Part shown: positions 43,110-52,709 of the stretch, one piece after another
How positions within the stretch are numbered: position 1 is the first letter of the stretch
How the letters are laid out: each line of letters begins with the position of its first letter
DNA from: Leucobacter ruminantium
Lineage (GTDB): Bacteria > Actinomycetota > Actinomycetes > Actinomycetales > Microbacteriaceae
Assembly (NCBI RefSeq): GCF_017565705.1
Contig: NZ_JAGDYL010000007.1
Location: forward strand, 62,001-126,000
DNA length: 64,000 nucleotides
Direction of reading: 5' to 3'
Made by a program: the position numbers and the translations under genes
Notes under the pieces: generated by a model
The model's input: only the letters and a program-made list of their open reading frames with translations
Told to the model about the DNA's origin: nothing
The model's database searches: none

Positions 43110-44206
43110 CCGGCGTCGGAGCGGCCCTGGCCATCGGCGGGCTCACGCTGATCCTGAGCCTGGTGCTGCCGTTCGCGGTCAAGCCTCTGCTGATGAGGCT
43201 CGGGATCATGGATGTGCCGAACGAGCGCTCCTCGCACGAGCGCCCCGTGCTGCGCGGCCTCGGTCTCGCCGTGCTCATCGCGATGCTCGTCGGGGGAGCG
43301 ACCGCCGTGGCTCTCGTCAGGTTGAGCCCCGGCTACGGGTACATCGAGACGACGCTGCTCATAGTGGTGCTCGGCTCGGCGGCGGCGGGGCTCCTCGGCC
43401 TCGCCGAGGACCTGCGGGGGCTGAGCGTCGCGGTGCGGAGCCTGTGCCTGCTGATCATCGCGTGCGGCGTCTCGGTCTCCCTGCTGTTCCAGAGCGCGCT
43501 CTACGGCGACATCGCCGGCTACACGGCGCCGGTGCTGGTGCAGTGGGTGGCGGGGTGGCCGCTCGCCGGCATGCCGGTGTGGGCGCTCGTGCTGCTCGTC
43601 GTCTACGCGATCCTGTTCATCTCGAGCTACATCAACGTCGCCAACTTCATGGACGGGCTGAACGGCATCAGCGGCTTGCACGGCTCGATCGCGGGCCTGG
43701 CCTTCGCGGCGGCGGGGCTCCTGAGCGGCCAGGGCTGGCTGCTCGTCGCCGGGCTGGTGCTCGCAGCGGGCTTCCTGGGCTTTCTGCCGTGGAACCTCAC
43801 GAGACCCGGAGCCTTCCTCGGCGATGTCGGCAGCTACCTGCTCGGCGGTGCGGTCGCGGTGACGAGCTTCGCCGCGCTCGTATCCGGGGTCCCGTTCCTC
43901 GCGACCATCGGACCGATGGTGATCTACTTCGGCGACGTCGGGGTGACGCTGGTCAAGCGCGTGCGGGCCGGCAAGCGCTGGGACGAGCCGCACAAGGAGC
44001 ACACGTACCAGCGCATCCAGCAGCTCGGATACAGTCACGTGCAGGCGTCCGCGATGGCGGCCGGGTGCACGCTGCTGACCTCGATCCTCGGCCTCGTCTC
44101 GATGTTCACGGGCCTCTTCGGGACGCTCGCACTGCTCGTGGGCGGGCTCGCGGTGCTCGCGTTCTACCTCGCCCTCCCGCGCCTGCTGCCGACCCGGGCC
44201 TCCTGA
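43106..44206 (+). CDS. MraY/WecA-type glycosyl-1-phosphate transferase
   Basis: A 366-residue polytopic membrane enzyme (about 10-11 helices) that moves a sugar phosphate to polyprenyl phosphate. Motifs: MDVPNERSSHERPVLRGLGL (substrate loop), NVANFMDGLNGISG (metal-binding Asp), LGDVGSYLLGG, and a cytoplasmic HKEHTYQR with conserved His. It is coupled to the dehydratase gene, and together they look like the first steps of a surface polysaccharide. No other glycan genes are nearby. Confidence 0.88.
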   Translation: MTGVGAALAIGGLTLILSLVLPFAVKPLLMRLGIMDVPNERSSHERPVLRGLGLAVLIAMLVGGATAVALVRLSPGYGYIETTLLIVVLGSAAAGLLGLAEDLRGLSVAVRSLCLLIIACGVSVSLLFQSALYGDIAGYTAPVLVQWVAGWPLAGMPVWALVLLVVYAILFISSYINVANFMDGLNGISGLHGSIAGLAFAAAGLLSGQGWLLVAGLVLAAGFLGFLPWNLTRPGAFLGDVGSYLLGGAVAVTSFAALVSGVPFLATIGPMVIYFGDVGVTLVKRVRAGKRWDEPHKEHTYQRIQQLGYSHVQASAMAAGCTLLTSILGLVSMFTGLFGTLALLVGGLAVLAFYLALPRLLPTRAS

Positions 44207-44231
44207 CGGCGGCTGAGAAGGCGAAGCCCGC

Positions 44232-45128
44232 ATGGACGATCTGACCGAGCGCATCGTAGCGCTCCTCCGGCACGACGGCCGGATGGCCTTCACGAAGATC
44301 GCGGCACAGCTCGGGGTCGGCCGCGAAGCGGTCGCCGATCGGGTTCGCACGCTCACCGAGAGCGGCAGGCTGCGCATCGTGGCGGGTGTCCATCCCCACG
44401 CGGTCGGTCTGCCCGTCTCGGCTCACCTCTCCATCTGGGTCAGCGGTCCGATCGAGCCCGTGGTGGGGGAGCTGCTGCGCTTCGACTCGATGTGCTTCAT
44501 CTCGGAGACGACGGGGTCGTTCCAGATCTCCGCCGAGACCTGGCTCGAGGACACGGCGGCCCTCAGGGCGCAGGTGATCGCGATCCGCGCGATCCCGGGT
44601 GTGGTCGATGTGCAGGTGGCCATCTTCGACAGCATTCTCGACAGCTTCTTCGGAGGCGAGCCGCCGAGCATCGATGCGCGATCCCTCGACCGGATCGACC
44701 GGCAGATCCTCGACGCCCTGCAGCGGGACGGCCGCATCCCCCTCGGCGAGCTCGCCGACCGGGTGCGGCTGTCGCCCAGCGGATGCCGGCTGCGCGTGCT
44801 GAAGCTCATCGACTCCGGCGTCATGAAGATCGGCGCGATCGATCAGCACACCGGCTCGAGCGAGGATCTCCTGCTCGGCTTCGGCATCAAGGTGCTGGAC
44901 GACGAGGAGACGACGTCGCGGATCCGCGAGTCGGGCGTCGGGCTGGAGTTCCTGGCGCGCACGACCGGGCGCTTCGACCTCAAGGCGACGATCGCCTTCA
45001 GCTCGGTCGATCCCTTCCGAACCCTGATGCAGCAGCTGCGCGAGGAGCGGCTCATCGCCTCCTCCGAGACGTGGCTGCACACGCGGATCGTGCGGGAGCG
45101 CTACGAGCGCGACCTCTCGGTCGAGTGA
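44232..45128 (+). CDS. Tandem Lrp/AsnC-family regulator
   Basis: A 298-residue protein with two Lrp units in one chain. Each has an AsnC-type HTH (LTERIVALLRHDGRMAFTKIA by parts, 5-60; LDRIDRQILDALQRDGRIPLGELADRV by parts, about 152-210) followed by a ligand-binding-like beta-alpha-beta half. Double-unit Lrp proteins are known in actinobacteria. It converges on the dehydrogenase-ThDP-transporter operon and may regulate it (inference). Confidence 0.85.
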   Translation: MDDLTERIVALLRHDGRMAFTKIAAQLGVGREAVADRVRTLTESGRLRIVAGVHPHAVGLPVSAHLSIWVSGPIEPVVGELLRFDSMCFISETTGSFQISAETWLEDTAALRAQVIAIRAIPGVVDVQVAIFDSILDSFFGGEPPSIDARSLDRIDRQILDALQRDGRIPLGELADRVRLSPSGCRLRVLKLIDSGVMKIGAIDQHTGSSEDLLLGFGIKVLDDEETTSRIRESGVGLEFLARTTGRFDLKATIAFSSVDPFRTLMQQLREERLIASSETWLHTRIVRERYERDLSVE

Positions 45129-45152
45129 GGTCGCGCCCGCAGCGTCGTCGCC

Positions 45153-46145
45153 CTACAGCGGGCGGTTCACGGGTGAATCGGGGTTCCCGCTCTCGAGCAG
45201 CGACACGGCGTTCTGCGCCTGGATCCTGACGTACTCGATCTCCGTGCGTGCGGAGAAGTAGGCGATGTGCGGGGTGAGCACGATGTCGTCACGGCCCAGC
45301 AGGGGGTGCCCCTCCGCCGGCGGCTCCTGGTCGAGCACGTCGAGCGCCGCACCGGAGAGCCGTCCCTCGTCGAGCGCGGCGACGAGAGCGCCGTCGTCGA
45401 TGAGCCCGCCGCGCGAGACGTTGACGAGCACCGAGCCGCGCGGCATCTCCGCGAGGAAGGCGGCGTCGACCATGCGCTCCGTCTCGGGCGTGAGCGGCAG
45501 ATGGAGCGACAGCACATCGGCCGTGCGCCGCACCTCCTCGAGCTCGGCGCGCACGACGCCGAGACCCTCGAGTTCGGCGCGCACCTCGGGGGTGTCCGGG
45601 AGCATCGGGTCGTAGCCCACGATGGTGCCGAACAGCGGGCCGGCGAGCCGTGCGAGCTCGCGGCCGATCTTGCCGAGGCCGATGATGCCGAGCGTCGTCT
45701 CGCTCAGACGGGGCGGCGGGGCGGCCGCCCGCTCGTTCCAGTCGCGCGGGTTGGCCGACGCGGTGTAGAACGGCAGCTGCCGCACGCTGCTCAGCAGGAT
45801 GGCGAGCGCGTGCGTCGCCACCTCCTCCGTCGCGGCACCCGGCACGTTCGTCACCCAGACGCCGCGCTCGCTCGCCGCCTCGAGGTCGACGTAGTCGAAG
45901 CCCATCGACATGAGCGAGACGAGCCGCAGCTGCGGCAGCGCCTCGATGATCTCACGGGTGATCGCGGCGTAGCCGGGCAGCAGCACGGTGGCGTCGCGTG
46001 CGCCCGCGATGATCTCATCGGGGTCGCGGGTGCCGAGCACCCGGACCTCGAAGCCGTTCTCCTCGAGCAGACGGATGCCGAGGGAGGGATCGGTGTCCTC
46101 GACGTCGGTGTAGACGGCGATCGGGCGTGTGCCTGCGGCGCTCAT
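45153..46145 (-). CDS. D-2-hydroxyacid dehydrogenase
   Basis: A 330-residue NAD(P)-dependent enzyme. Dinucleotide motif LGIIGLGKIGREL, catalytic Arg in LVNVSRGGLIDDGAL, Glu in DVLDQEPPAEGHPLL and His in LTPHIAYFSA. It interconverts a 2-oxo acid and a D-2-hydroxy acid. The ATG overlaps the upstream ThDP gene stop (ATGA), so the two act on linked substrates. Exact substrate unknown. Confidence 0.88.
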   Translation of the reverse strand: MSAAGTRPIAVYTDVEDTDPSLGIRLLEENGFEVRVLGTRDPDEIIAGARDATVLLPGYAAITREIIEALPQLRLVSLMSMGFDYVDLEAASERGVWVTNVPGAATEEVATHALAILLSSVRQLPFYTASANPRDWNERAAAPPPRLSETTLGIIGLGKIGRELARLAGPLFGTIVGYDPMLPDTPEVRAELEGLGVVRAELEEVRRTADVLSLHLPLTPETERMVDAAFLAEMPRGSVLVNVSRGGLIDDGALVAALDEGRLSGAALDVLDQEPPAEGHPLLGRDDIVLTPHIAYFSARTEIEYVRIQAQNAVSLLESGNPDSPVNRPL

Positions 46146-47770
46146 GCCGCGCTTACCGCAGCGAGCTCGAATGCCGCCTGATCGATGTGGATCAGCTGGA
46201 GGCCGCCGTCGCGCACCGCCGCGTCCACGGCGCGCCGCAGCTCGTCCGGGTCGCCGACCCTGCGGCCGGTGCCGCCGAACGCGTCGGCGACGGCGGCCCA
46301 GTCGGGCTGCACCAGATCGACGGCGATCGGGGCGATGCCCGCGTCGGCCTCGTTCTGCTTGATCTCCGCGTATCCGCCGTTGTCGACCACGATCACGGTG
46401 ACGTCCTCGCGCTGCTCGACGACGGTGATGAACTCGTTCATCGAGAACATCAGCGCGCCGTCGCCGATCACCACGAAGGAGGGGCGCTCGGGTGAAGCGA
46501 TCCTGGAGCCGAGCGCGGCGGGCAGGCCGTAGCCGAGCGTGGCGTAGGTGGTCATGTAGGGCGTCGAGTTGGGCGTCGACACCCGGAGCAGGTTGAGCAG
46601 GCCCCAGTAGGCGATCTGCGACGAGTCGGTCGACACGATCGCGTTCTCGGGCAGGGCCGCGGCGATGACCTTGGCGAGCGCTGTGTTGGAGGCCGAGAGC
46701 TCGGCGCACTCGGCGCGCACCGCGCGCCGAGTCGCCTCGGCCCCCGCGGCTCCGTCGAGGGGGGTGCCGTCGCCGAGCTGCTCGAGCAGAGCCGCCAGCG
46801 TCGCCCGTGCGTCGCCCACCAGGCCGACCCGCGCCTGCTGGTTCTTGTGGATCTGGGACTCGAGCAGGTCGATGCGGATCACCGCGCCCTGCGCGTCGAG
46901 ACGATCGACCCAGAGCTCGGCCTCGCCGAGCTTCGAGCCGACGACGAGCAGCACGTCGGCGTCGCGCGCGCGGTCCCGCGCCGCTGCGAGCCGCAGGCTC
47001 GCGCCGAGAGCGAGGGGGTGGTGCTCGTCGAGCACGCCCTTGCCGTTGCCCGTCGTGACGACGGGAGCGCCGAGCCGCTCGGCGAGGGCGCGCAGTTCGG
47101 CGGTCGCTCCGCGCGACCCGCCGCCGGCGAGGATCACGGGATCATGCGCCGCGGCCAGCAGTGCTGCGGCCTCGGCGAGTGCGGCCTGCTCCGGCAGGGG
47201 CGCGGGTGCGAACTCGCGGGGTGCGAGGGACTCCGCGGCGATGGAGGTCTCCTCCTCGAGCAGATCGAGGGGCACCTCGATGTAGACGGGGCGCGGCCGC
47301 GTCGTCGCGAAGAGCTCGAACGCATCGTGCACCGCCTCCACGGCCTCCTCGGCCGACTGCACGCGACGGCCCCACTCGACGATCGCCGAGGCGGCGCCGA
47401 GCTGGTCCTTCGTCTCGTGCAGCGTTCCGACATCGGCGAACTCGGCGCCGCGAGCCGGACCGGGGGAGAGGATGATCATGGGGCGTGACTCGCAGTACGC
47501 GGTTCCCGCCGCCGAGAGCGCGTTCAGCAGGCCGGGCCCGCTCGTGGTGATGACCACGCCGGGCTTGCCGGTCTGCAACGACCATCCGTCGGCTCCGTAC
47601 CCGGCGCCCTGCTCGTGGCGGGTCGTGACGGCACGGATCCCGAGCGCGGTCAGCGGGCGGTAGAACTCGAGATTGTGCGTGCCCGGGATGCCGAACACGG
47701 TGTCGATGCCGTAGCCGTTGAGGGTCTCGACGACCACCCAGCCGGTGGTGCGCTTGGTCAGGGTTTCCAT
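46142..47770 (-). CDS. ThDP-dependent 2-oxo acid enzyme (acetolactate synthase / AruI-like)
   Basis: A 542-residue protein with the three POX-type domains. The catalytic Glu sits in RHEQGAGYGADGW, and the ThDP/Mg motif is GDGALMF followed by DNGGY. The start VFGIPGTHNLEFYRPL resembles 5-guanidino-2-oxopentanoate decarboxylase (AruI) at least as well as acetolactate synthase. No small regulatory subunit (ilvN) is adjacent, so a catabolic decarboxylase is more likely than branched-chain amino acid synthesis. Confidence 0.8.
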   Translation of the reverse strand: METLTKRTTGWVVVETLNGYGIDTVFGIPGTHNLEFYRPLTALGIRAVTTRHEQGAGYGADGWSLQTGKPGVVITTSGPGLLNALSAAGTAYCESRPMIILSPGPARGAEFADVGTLHETKDQLGAASAIVEWGRRVQSAEEAVEAVHDAFELFATTRPRPVYIEVPLDLLEEETSIAAESLAPREFAPAPLPEQAALAEAAALLAAAHDPVILAGGGSRGATAELRALAERLGAPVVTTGNGKGVLDEHHPLALGASLRLAAARDRARDADVLLVVGSKLGEAELWVDRLDAQGAVIRIDLLESQIHKNQQARVGLVGDARATLAALLEQLGDGTPLDGAAGAEATRRAVRAECAELSASNTALAKVIAAALPENAIVSTDSSQIAYWGLLNLLRVSTPNSTPYMTTYATLGYGLPAALGSRIASPERPSFVVIGDGALMFSMNEFITVVEQREDVTVIVVDNGGYAEIKQNEADAGIAPIAVDLVQPDWAAVADAFGGTGRRVGDPDELRRAVDAAVRDGGLQLIHIDQAAFELAAVSAA

Positions 47771-47854
47771 GCTGTCCTCTGGATCGTGGGAGCGGGTGGG
47801 AAAGGGGAGGCGGTCCGGCTGTCGCGGGGCCGCCTCCCCGGGTTGTGCAAGGGC

Positions 47855-49210
47855 TCAGCGGTCCTGCGTGTCGACCGTCGTGGTGTCGAGCCGAGCCTGG
47901 AGGGATCCGGTCACCGGGGCCGCGTCGGAGTGCTGCGGCGCGAAGAACACGCCGATGAAGGCGGAGAGCGACAGCACGCCGAAGAAGGCGACGACCGACC
48001 AGAAGTTGCCGTCGGTCGCGATGAGCAGCGTCGAGGCGATCGCGGGGGAGAGGCCGCCCCACACCGCTGCGCCGATGCCGTAGGAGAGCGACATCGAGGT
48101 GTAGCGCGACTGCGGGCGGAACATCTGCGCCATCAGGGTGGACAGGGGCGCCCACGCGCCGCTCAGCGTGACGCGGATCAGGATCACGAAGAGCCAGATG
48201 AGGCCGACGTTCTTCGCCTGGATCGAGAGCACGAGCGGGATGATGACGATGAACGACGGGATGATGCCGAGGTACATGACCATCTTGGGGCCGATCTTGT
48301 CGCCGAGGGCGGCGATCGGCAGGGTCACGATGAACTCGACGAGGGACGCGATCGTCATCGCGCCGAGGATGATGGAGGGATCGAGGCCGATCTCAGGGGT
48401 GTCGGCGTAGTTCTGCACGAACGTGGTCGCGATGACGTAGCCGCCGGAGGACATGGCGATGATGCAGAAACCGAGCAGGATCGGGAGCCAGTTGTTCTTG
48501 AGGGCGAACAGGAGCGGCGTCGACTGCTCGTGCCCTTCGACCTTCGCCTCGAAGACGGGAGTCTCCTCCACCTTCCACCGCACCCAGAAACCGACGCCGA
48601 TGAGCACGATGCTGAAGAGGAACGGCACGCGCCATCCCCAGCTCAGCAGGGCGTCCTCGCCGAGAGCGGAGAGCGCCCAGAAGGCGCCGGTAGCCATCAT
48701 GGCGCCGAGGGGGTTGCCGACCTGGGTGAAGCCGCCGTAGAAGCTCTTCCACTTCGAGGGGGCGCTCTCGACGGCCATGAGGCTCGCGCCGCCCCACTCG
48801 CCGCCGACGGCGAGTCCCTGCGCCATGCGGCAGAGGATGAGGAGGATCGGACCCCAGATGCCGATCGTGGCGTACCCGGGCAGGAGGCCGACGAGGGTGG
48901 TGGCGATGCCCATGAGGATCAGCGTGATGGTGAGCGCAGGCTTGCGGCCGAGCTTGTCGCCGATGTGACCGAAGATGATGCCGCCGATCGGGCGCATGAA
49001 GAAGGCCACGGCGTAGGTGCCGAAGGAGGCGAGCGTCGCGAGCGCCGGCTCGGCCTCGGGGAAGAAGACGTGCGGGAAGATGATCGCCGCGGCTGTCGCG
49101 TAGACGTAGAAGTCGTACCACTCGATGGAGGTGCCGACGAGAGCGGCGAAGCCGCCCCTGAGGGCCCTCCGATGGCTGTTCTCCTGAGGAACGGTGGTTG
49201 CGGTGGACAT
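47855..49210 (-). CDS. MHS-family (ShiA/ProP-type) MFS transporter
   Basis: A 451-residue transporter with 12 membrane segments. Family marks: GTSIEWYDFYVYATAAAIIF (TM1), HIGDKLGRKPALTITLILMG (loop 2-3) and GLAVGGEWGGASLMAVE (TM5). MHS proteins carry organic acids or osmolytes with protons. ATG with AGGAG upstream. First gene of the operon with the ThDP enzyme and dehydrogenase; it probably imports their substrate. A TACAGT -10 box lies at 49273-49278 on this strand. Confidence 0.88.
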   Translation of the reverse strand: MSTATTVPQENSHRRALRGGFAALVGTSIEWYDFYVYATAAAIIFPHVFFPEAEPALATLASFGTYAVAFFMRPIGGIIFGHIGDKLGRKPALTITLILMGIATTLVGLLPGYATIGIWGPILLILCRMAQGLAVGGEWGGASLMAVESAPSKWKSFYGGFTQVGNPLGAMMATGAFWALSALGEDALLSWGWRVPFLFSIVLIGVGFWVRWKVEETPVFEAKVEGHEQSTPLLFALKNNWLPILLGFCIIAMSSGGYVIATTFVQNYADTPEIGLDPSIILGAMTIASLVEFIVTLPIAALGDKIGPKMVMYLGIIPSFIVIIPLVLSIQAKNVGLIWLFVILIRVTLSGAWAPLSTLMAQMFRPQSRYTSMSLSYGIGAAVWGGLSPAIASTLLIATDGNFWSVVAFFGVLSLSAFIGVFFAPQHSDAAPVTGSLQARLDTTTVDTQDR

Positions 49211-49539
49211 GCGGAAGCTCCTTTGCTCGGTGGGGCAGGCTGAATGCCCTGCGTTCGCTCGCGCTAGCTTGGACTGTAGACGCTCAAAGCGTTCCGCGAG
49301 AACACTGCGACTCGCGACACGGCCTCAATCGCTGATGATTCGTCGGTCATGTCGACAGATCCACGTCTGATCGGCGGCAATGCCTCGCTCTACTCTGCTG
49401 AGTTGCGTCGTGGAACGAGCATATCAGCGAATTTTAAGGATCTTGATCGCCCCGCTGTGAATCGGCGGCGCTCGCGCGGCTTCGGCGCGGGCACGGCATG
49501 GACGGGTGTGACGGAGGAACGCCGCGCGACACGCCCGGG

Positions 49540-49569
49540 TTGCATCGCGACCTGTCGGCGTGCGAGAAT
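49540..49569 (+). promoter_or_regulatory. Promoter of the S10 operon
   Basis: TTGCAT (49540-49545), 18-nt spacer, GAGAAT (49564-49569). The -35 box resembles that of rpsL (TTGCAG). Start would be near 49576. Confidence 0.5.
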
Positions 49570-49631
49570 AGATAAGTTCAGTACTCCGGGCTACGGCGCG
49601 GATCACTGCTCTGCTGTGCATAACGGCGTCG

Positions 49632-49657
49632 GATCCCTCGCCATATATCGAGGGATC
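49632..49657. repeat. Inverted GAGGGATC pair in the S10 leader
   Basis: Perfect 9-bp arms GATCCCTCG (49632-49640) and CGAGGGATC (49649-49657) with an AT-rich 8-nt loop. It is another inverted pair of the over-represented motif. Confidence 0.7.
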
Positions 49658-49700
49658 GGGCCCGCTAGGCCGCGGGCAGCGAACGCACCGCGTGCCGTAC

Positions 49701-49726
49701 AACGGCCAGACGTCAGTCGGGCCGTT
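49701..49726 (+). promoter_or_regulatory. Attenuator-like hairpin in the S10 leader
   Basis: Stem AACGGCC (49701-49707) with GGCCGTT (49720-49726), followed by TTC, gives a weak intrinsic terminator form. A second hairpin (CTCTTC-TCGG-GAAGAG) lies near 49744-49762. In E. coli the S10 leader is the target of L4 feedback; a similar role here is an inference. Confidence 0.4.
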
Positions 49727-49896
49727 TTCGTGTGCGCGGGTCGTCTCTTCTCGGGAAGAGGCGTTTTGACAGGTGAACAGAGACCCAGTACGAGGCGCGC
49801 ACAGGCGTCGAAGTGCCACGGGCGCTGATACGCAAGACGTCCAATGCTGCGGGCCACGAGTCCGCAGTACGACGCAAGTAGAAAGTAGAGAGTCAC

Positions 49897-50205
49897 ATGG
49901 CGGGACAGAAGATCCGCATCCGACTGAAGTCGTATGACCACGAGGTCATCGACAACTCCGCACGAAAGATCGTCGACACGGTGACCCGCGCGGGTGCGAC
50001 CGTGATCGGCCCCGTGCCGCTCCCCACGGAGAAGAACGTGATCGCCGTGATCCGTTCGCCCCACAAGTACAAGGACAGCCGCGAGCACTTCGAGAAGCGC
50101 ACGCACAAGCGCCTGATCGACATCGTCGATCCCACCCCGAAGGCCGTCGACTCGCTCATGCGACTCGATCTGCCTGCCGACGTCAACATCGAGATCAAGC
50201 TCTAA
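49897..50205 (+). CDS. rpsJ: 30S ribosomal protein S10
   Basis: A 102-residue protein ([21 protein letters not shown] by parts; [40 protein letters not shown]). First gene of the S10 operon; also the NusE antitermination partner. Confidence 0.97.
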   Translation: MAGQKIRIRLKSYDHEVIDNSARKIVDTVTRAGATVIGPVPLPTEKNVIAVIRSPHKYKDSREHFEKRTHKRLIDIVDPTPKAVDSLMRLDLPADVNIEIKL

Positions 50206-50219
50206 GGGGGGATTCGAAC

Positions 50220-50873
50220 ATGTCTGCAGCACGCAACGTCAAGGGTCTCCTGGGCACCAAGCTCGGTATGACTCAGGTCTGGGACGAGAACGGCAAGGTC
50301 GTTCCCGTCACCGTCATCGAGGTGGCTCCCAACGTGGTCACCCAGATCCGCACCCCCGAGGTCGACGGCTACAGCGCCGTGCAGATCGCCGCGGGTCAGA
50401 TCGATCCCCGCAAGGTCAACAAGCCGACCGCCGGTCACTTCGAGAAGGCCGGGGTCACCCCGCGCCGTCACCTCACCGAGGTGCGCACGGCCGACGCGGC
50501 CGAGTACTCGCTCGGTCAGGAGCTGACCATCGACGGCACCTTCGAAGCCGGTCAGAAGATCGACGTCGTCGGCACCTCGAAGGGCAAGGGCTTCGCGGGC
50601 ACCATGAAGCGCCACAACTTCAAGGGCGTTTCCGCTTCGCACGGTGCTCACCGCAACCACCGCAAGCCGGGTTCGGTCGGCGGCGCCGCCACTCCCGGTC
50701 GAGTGTTCAAGGGCCAGAAGATGGCCGGCCGCATGGGCGGCGAGCGCGTCACCGTGCAGAACCTCACCGTGCAGGCGATCGACGCCGAGAAGGGTCTCAT
50801 CCTGGTCAAGGGTGCGGTTCCCGGCGCTCGCGGTCGTCTCGTTTTCGTTCGCAACGCAGTGAAGGGGGCGTAG
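50220..50873 (+). CDS. rplC: 50S ribosomal protein L3
   Basis: A 217-residue protein ([50 protein letters not shown]-type loop as [10 protein letters not shown]). Binds 23S rRNA near the peptidyl transferase centre. Confidence 0.97.
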   Translation: MSAARNVKGLLGTKLGMTQVWDENGKVVPVTVIEVAPNVVTQIRTPEVDGYSAVQIAAGQIDPRKVNKPTAGHFEKAGVTPRRHLTEVRTADAAEYSLGQELTIDGTFEAGQKIDVVGTSKGKGFAGTMKRHNFKGVSASHGAHRNHRKPGSVGGAATPGRVFKGQKMAGRMGGERVTVQNLTVQAIDAEKGLILVKGAVPGARGRLVFVRNAVKGA

Positions 50874-50876
50874 TTC

Positions 50877-51530
50877 ATGGCTACCGCTACCAAGCTCGAG
50901 GTGCTCGACGCGAAGGGCAAGAAGGCCGGCTCGGTCGACCTTCCCGAGGCCATCTTCGGCGCCGAGACCAACGTCCCGCTGATCCACCAGGTGGTCACCG
51001 CTCAGCTCGCAGCTGCGCGTCAGGGTACGCACAAGACCAAGAACCGCGGCGAGGTCTCCGGTTCGGGCGTCAAGCCGTTCAAGCAGAAGGGCACCGGCCG
51101 CTCCCGTCAGGGTTCGGTCCGCGCGCCCGAGCACCGCGGCGGCGGCGTGGTCCACGGCCCGGTGCCGCGCGACTACTCGCAGCGCACCCCCAAGAAGATG
51201 ATCGCCGCCGCGCTCACCGGCCTGCTCTCGGATCGCGCCCGCGCGAACCGCCTGCACGTCGTCGAGGGCTTCGGCATCTCCGACAAGCCCAGCACCAAGA
51301 CCGCTCGCGAGTTCCTCGCCTCGGTCGCTCCGGGCAAGCGCGTGCTCGTGGTCGTCGACCGCGAGGACGAGCTCACCGCGCTCAGCGTTCGCAACCTGTC
51401 GCACGTCCACGTGCTGTTCCAGGATCAGCTCAACGCCTACGACGTGGTTGTCAGCGACGATCTCGTCTTCACCAAGGCCGCCTTCGACGCCTTCGTCGCC
51501 GGCCGTGCCGCCAAGGAGGAAACGAAGTGA
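50877..51530 (+). CDS. rplD: 50S ribosomal protein L4
   Basis: A 217-residue protein. The exit-tunnel loop with [20 protein letters not shown] is present. Likely feedback regulator of this operon. It lies 3 nt after rplC and overlaps rplW by 4 nt. Confidence 0.97.
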   Translation: MATATKLEVLDAKGKKAGSVDLPEAIFGAETNVPLIHQVVTAQLAAARQGTHKTKNRGEVSGSGVKPFKQKGTGRSRQGSVRAPEHRGGGVVHGPVPRDYSQRTPKKMIAAALTGLLSDRARANRLHVVEGFGISDKPSTKTAREFLASVAPGKRVLVVVDREDELTALSVRNLSHVHVLFQDQLNAYDVVVSDDLVFTKAAFDAFVAGRAAKEETK

Positions 51531-51826
51531 GCCTGAACAAGTCCGCACACGACGTCATCATCCGCCCCATCGTCTCCGAGAAGAGCTACGGTCTCATCGA
51601 CGCGAACGGCCAGTACACCTTCGAGGTGGAGCCGACCGCGAACAAGACCGAGATCAAGCTCGCCATCGAGCAGGTCTTCGGCGTGAAGGTCGGCAAGGTC
51701 CGCACGCTGAACCGCAAGGGCAAGACCCGTCGCACGAAGTTTGGCATGGGCAAGCGCAAGGACACCAAGCGCGCCATCGTCACGCTGAAGTCGGGTTCCA
51801 TCGACATCTTCACGGCTGCGCTGTAG
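51527..51826 (+). CDS. rplW: 50S ribosomal protein L23
   Basis: A 99-residue protein ([40 protein letters not shown]). Located at the tunnel exit, docking site for trigger factor and SRP. GTG start in a GTGA overlap with rplD. Confidence 0.96.
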   Translation: MSLNKSAHDVIIRPIVSEKSYGLIDANGQYTFEVEPTANKTEIKLAIEQVFGVKVGKVRTLNRKGKTRRTKFGMGKRKDTKRAIVTLKSGSIDIFTAAL

Positions 51827-51848
51827 AAGGGGCGAAGAGGAATACAAC

Positions 51849-52685
51849 ATGGCTATTCGCAAGTACAAGCCGACGACCCCGGGTCGTCGCGGTTCGAGCG
51901 TCGCTGATTTCGCCGAGATCACGCGCTCCACGCCCGAGAAGTCGCTGCTCCGCCCGCTCCCCAAGACGGGCGGCCGCAACAACCAGGGCCGCATCACCAC
52001 CCGCCACATCGGCGGCGGTCACAAGCGTCAGTACCGCGTCATCGACTTCCGTCGCAATGACAAGGACGGCGTGAACGCCAAGGTCGCGCACATCGAGTAC
52101 GATCCGAACCGCACCGCGCGTATCGCGCTGCTGCACTTCGAGGACGGCACGAAGCGCTACATCATCGCACCGAACAAGCTGAAGCAGGGCGACGTCGTCG
52201 AGTCGGGTCCCTCGGCCGACATCAAGCCGGGCAACAACCTGCCGCTGAAGAACATCCCCACCGGTACGGTGATCCACGCGATCGAGCTCAAGCCGGGCGG
52301 CGGCGCGAAGCTGGCCCGTTCGGCCGGCTCCTCGGTCCGCCTCGTGGCGAAGGACGGCCCCTACGCCCAGCTGCGCCTGCCCTCGGGCGAGATCCGCAAC
52401 GTCGACGCGCGCTGCCGCGCGACCGTCGGCGAGGTGGGCAACGCCGAGCAGTCGAACATCAACTGGGGCAAGGCCGGCCGCATGCGCTGGAAGGGCGTCC
52501 GCCCGACCGTCCGCGGCGTCGTCATGAACCCGGTCGACCACCCGCACGGCGGCGGCGAGGGACGTACCTCCGGCGGTCGTCACCCGGTCAGCCCCTGGGG
52601 TCAGAAGGAAGGCCGCACGCGCCGTCCGAACAAGGAAAGCGACAAGCTCATCGTGCGTCGCCGTCCGACCGGCAAGAAGCGTTAA
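51849..52685 (+). CDS. rplB: 50S ribosomal protein L2
   Basis: A 278-residue protein ([59 protein letters not shown] with the key His). Needed for subunit joining and peptidyl transfer. Confidence 0.97.
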   Translation: MAIRKYKPTTPGRRGSSVADFAEITRSTPEKSLLRPLPKTGGRNNQGRITTRHIGGGHKRQYRVIDFRRNDKDGVNAKVAHIEYDPNRTARIALLHFEDGTKRYIIAPNKLKQGDVVESGPSADIKPGNNLPLKNIPTGTVIHAIELKPGGGAKLARSAGSSVRLVAKDGPYAQLRLPSGEIRNVDARCRATVGEVGNAEQSNINWGKAGRMRWKGVRPTVRGVVMNPVDHPHGGGEGRTSGGRHPVSPWGQKEGRTRRPNKESDKLIVRRRPTGKKR

Positions 52686-52709
52686 TCGGCAGGTAGGAGA
52701 GAGTAGAAG

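Larger units (their letters stand above)
49211..49896. other. Control region between MFS operon and S10 operon
   Basis: No gene is supported in these 686 nt. From left: the MFS promoter (TACAGT at 49273-49278, minus strand), an AT-rich patch at about 49420-49450, the S10 promoter (49540-49569), and a leader of about 320 nt with several hairpins. A plus-strand open frame 49349-49828 has no family features and is judged spurious. Confidence 0.6.

Noticed and set aside
46142-47770. Biosynthetic acetolactate synthase (ilvB)
   Set aside because: No ilvN or ilvC is adjacent; the neighbours are a transporter and a dehydrogenase, and the N-terminus resembles AruI.
49349-49828. Plus-strand frame of 159 codons between the MFS and S10 operons
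   Set aside because: It spans the S10 promoter and leader, has no ribosome site and no family features.
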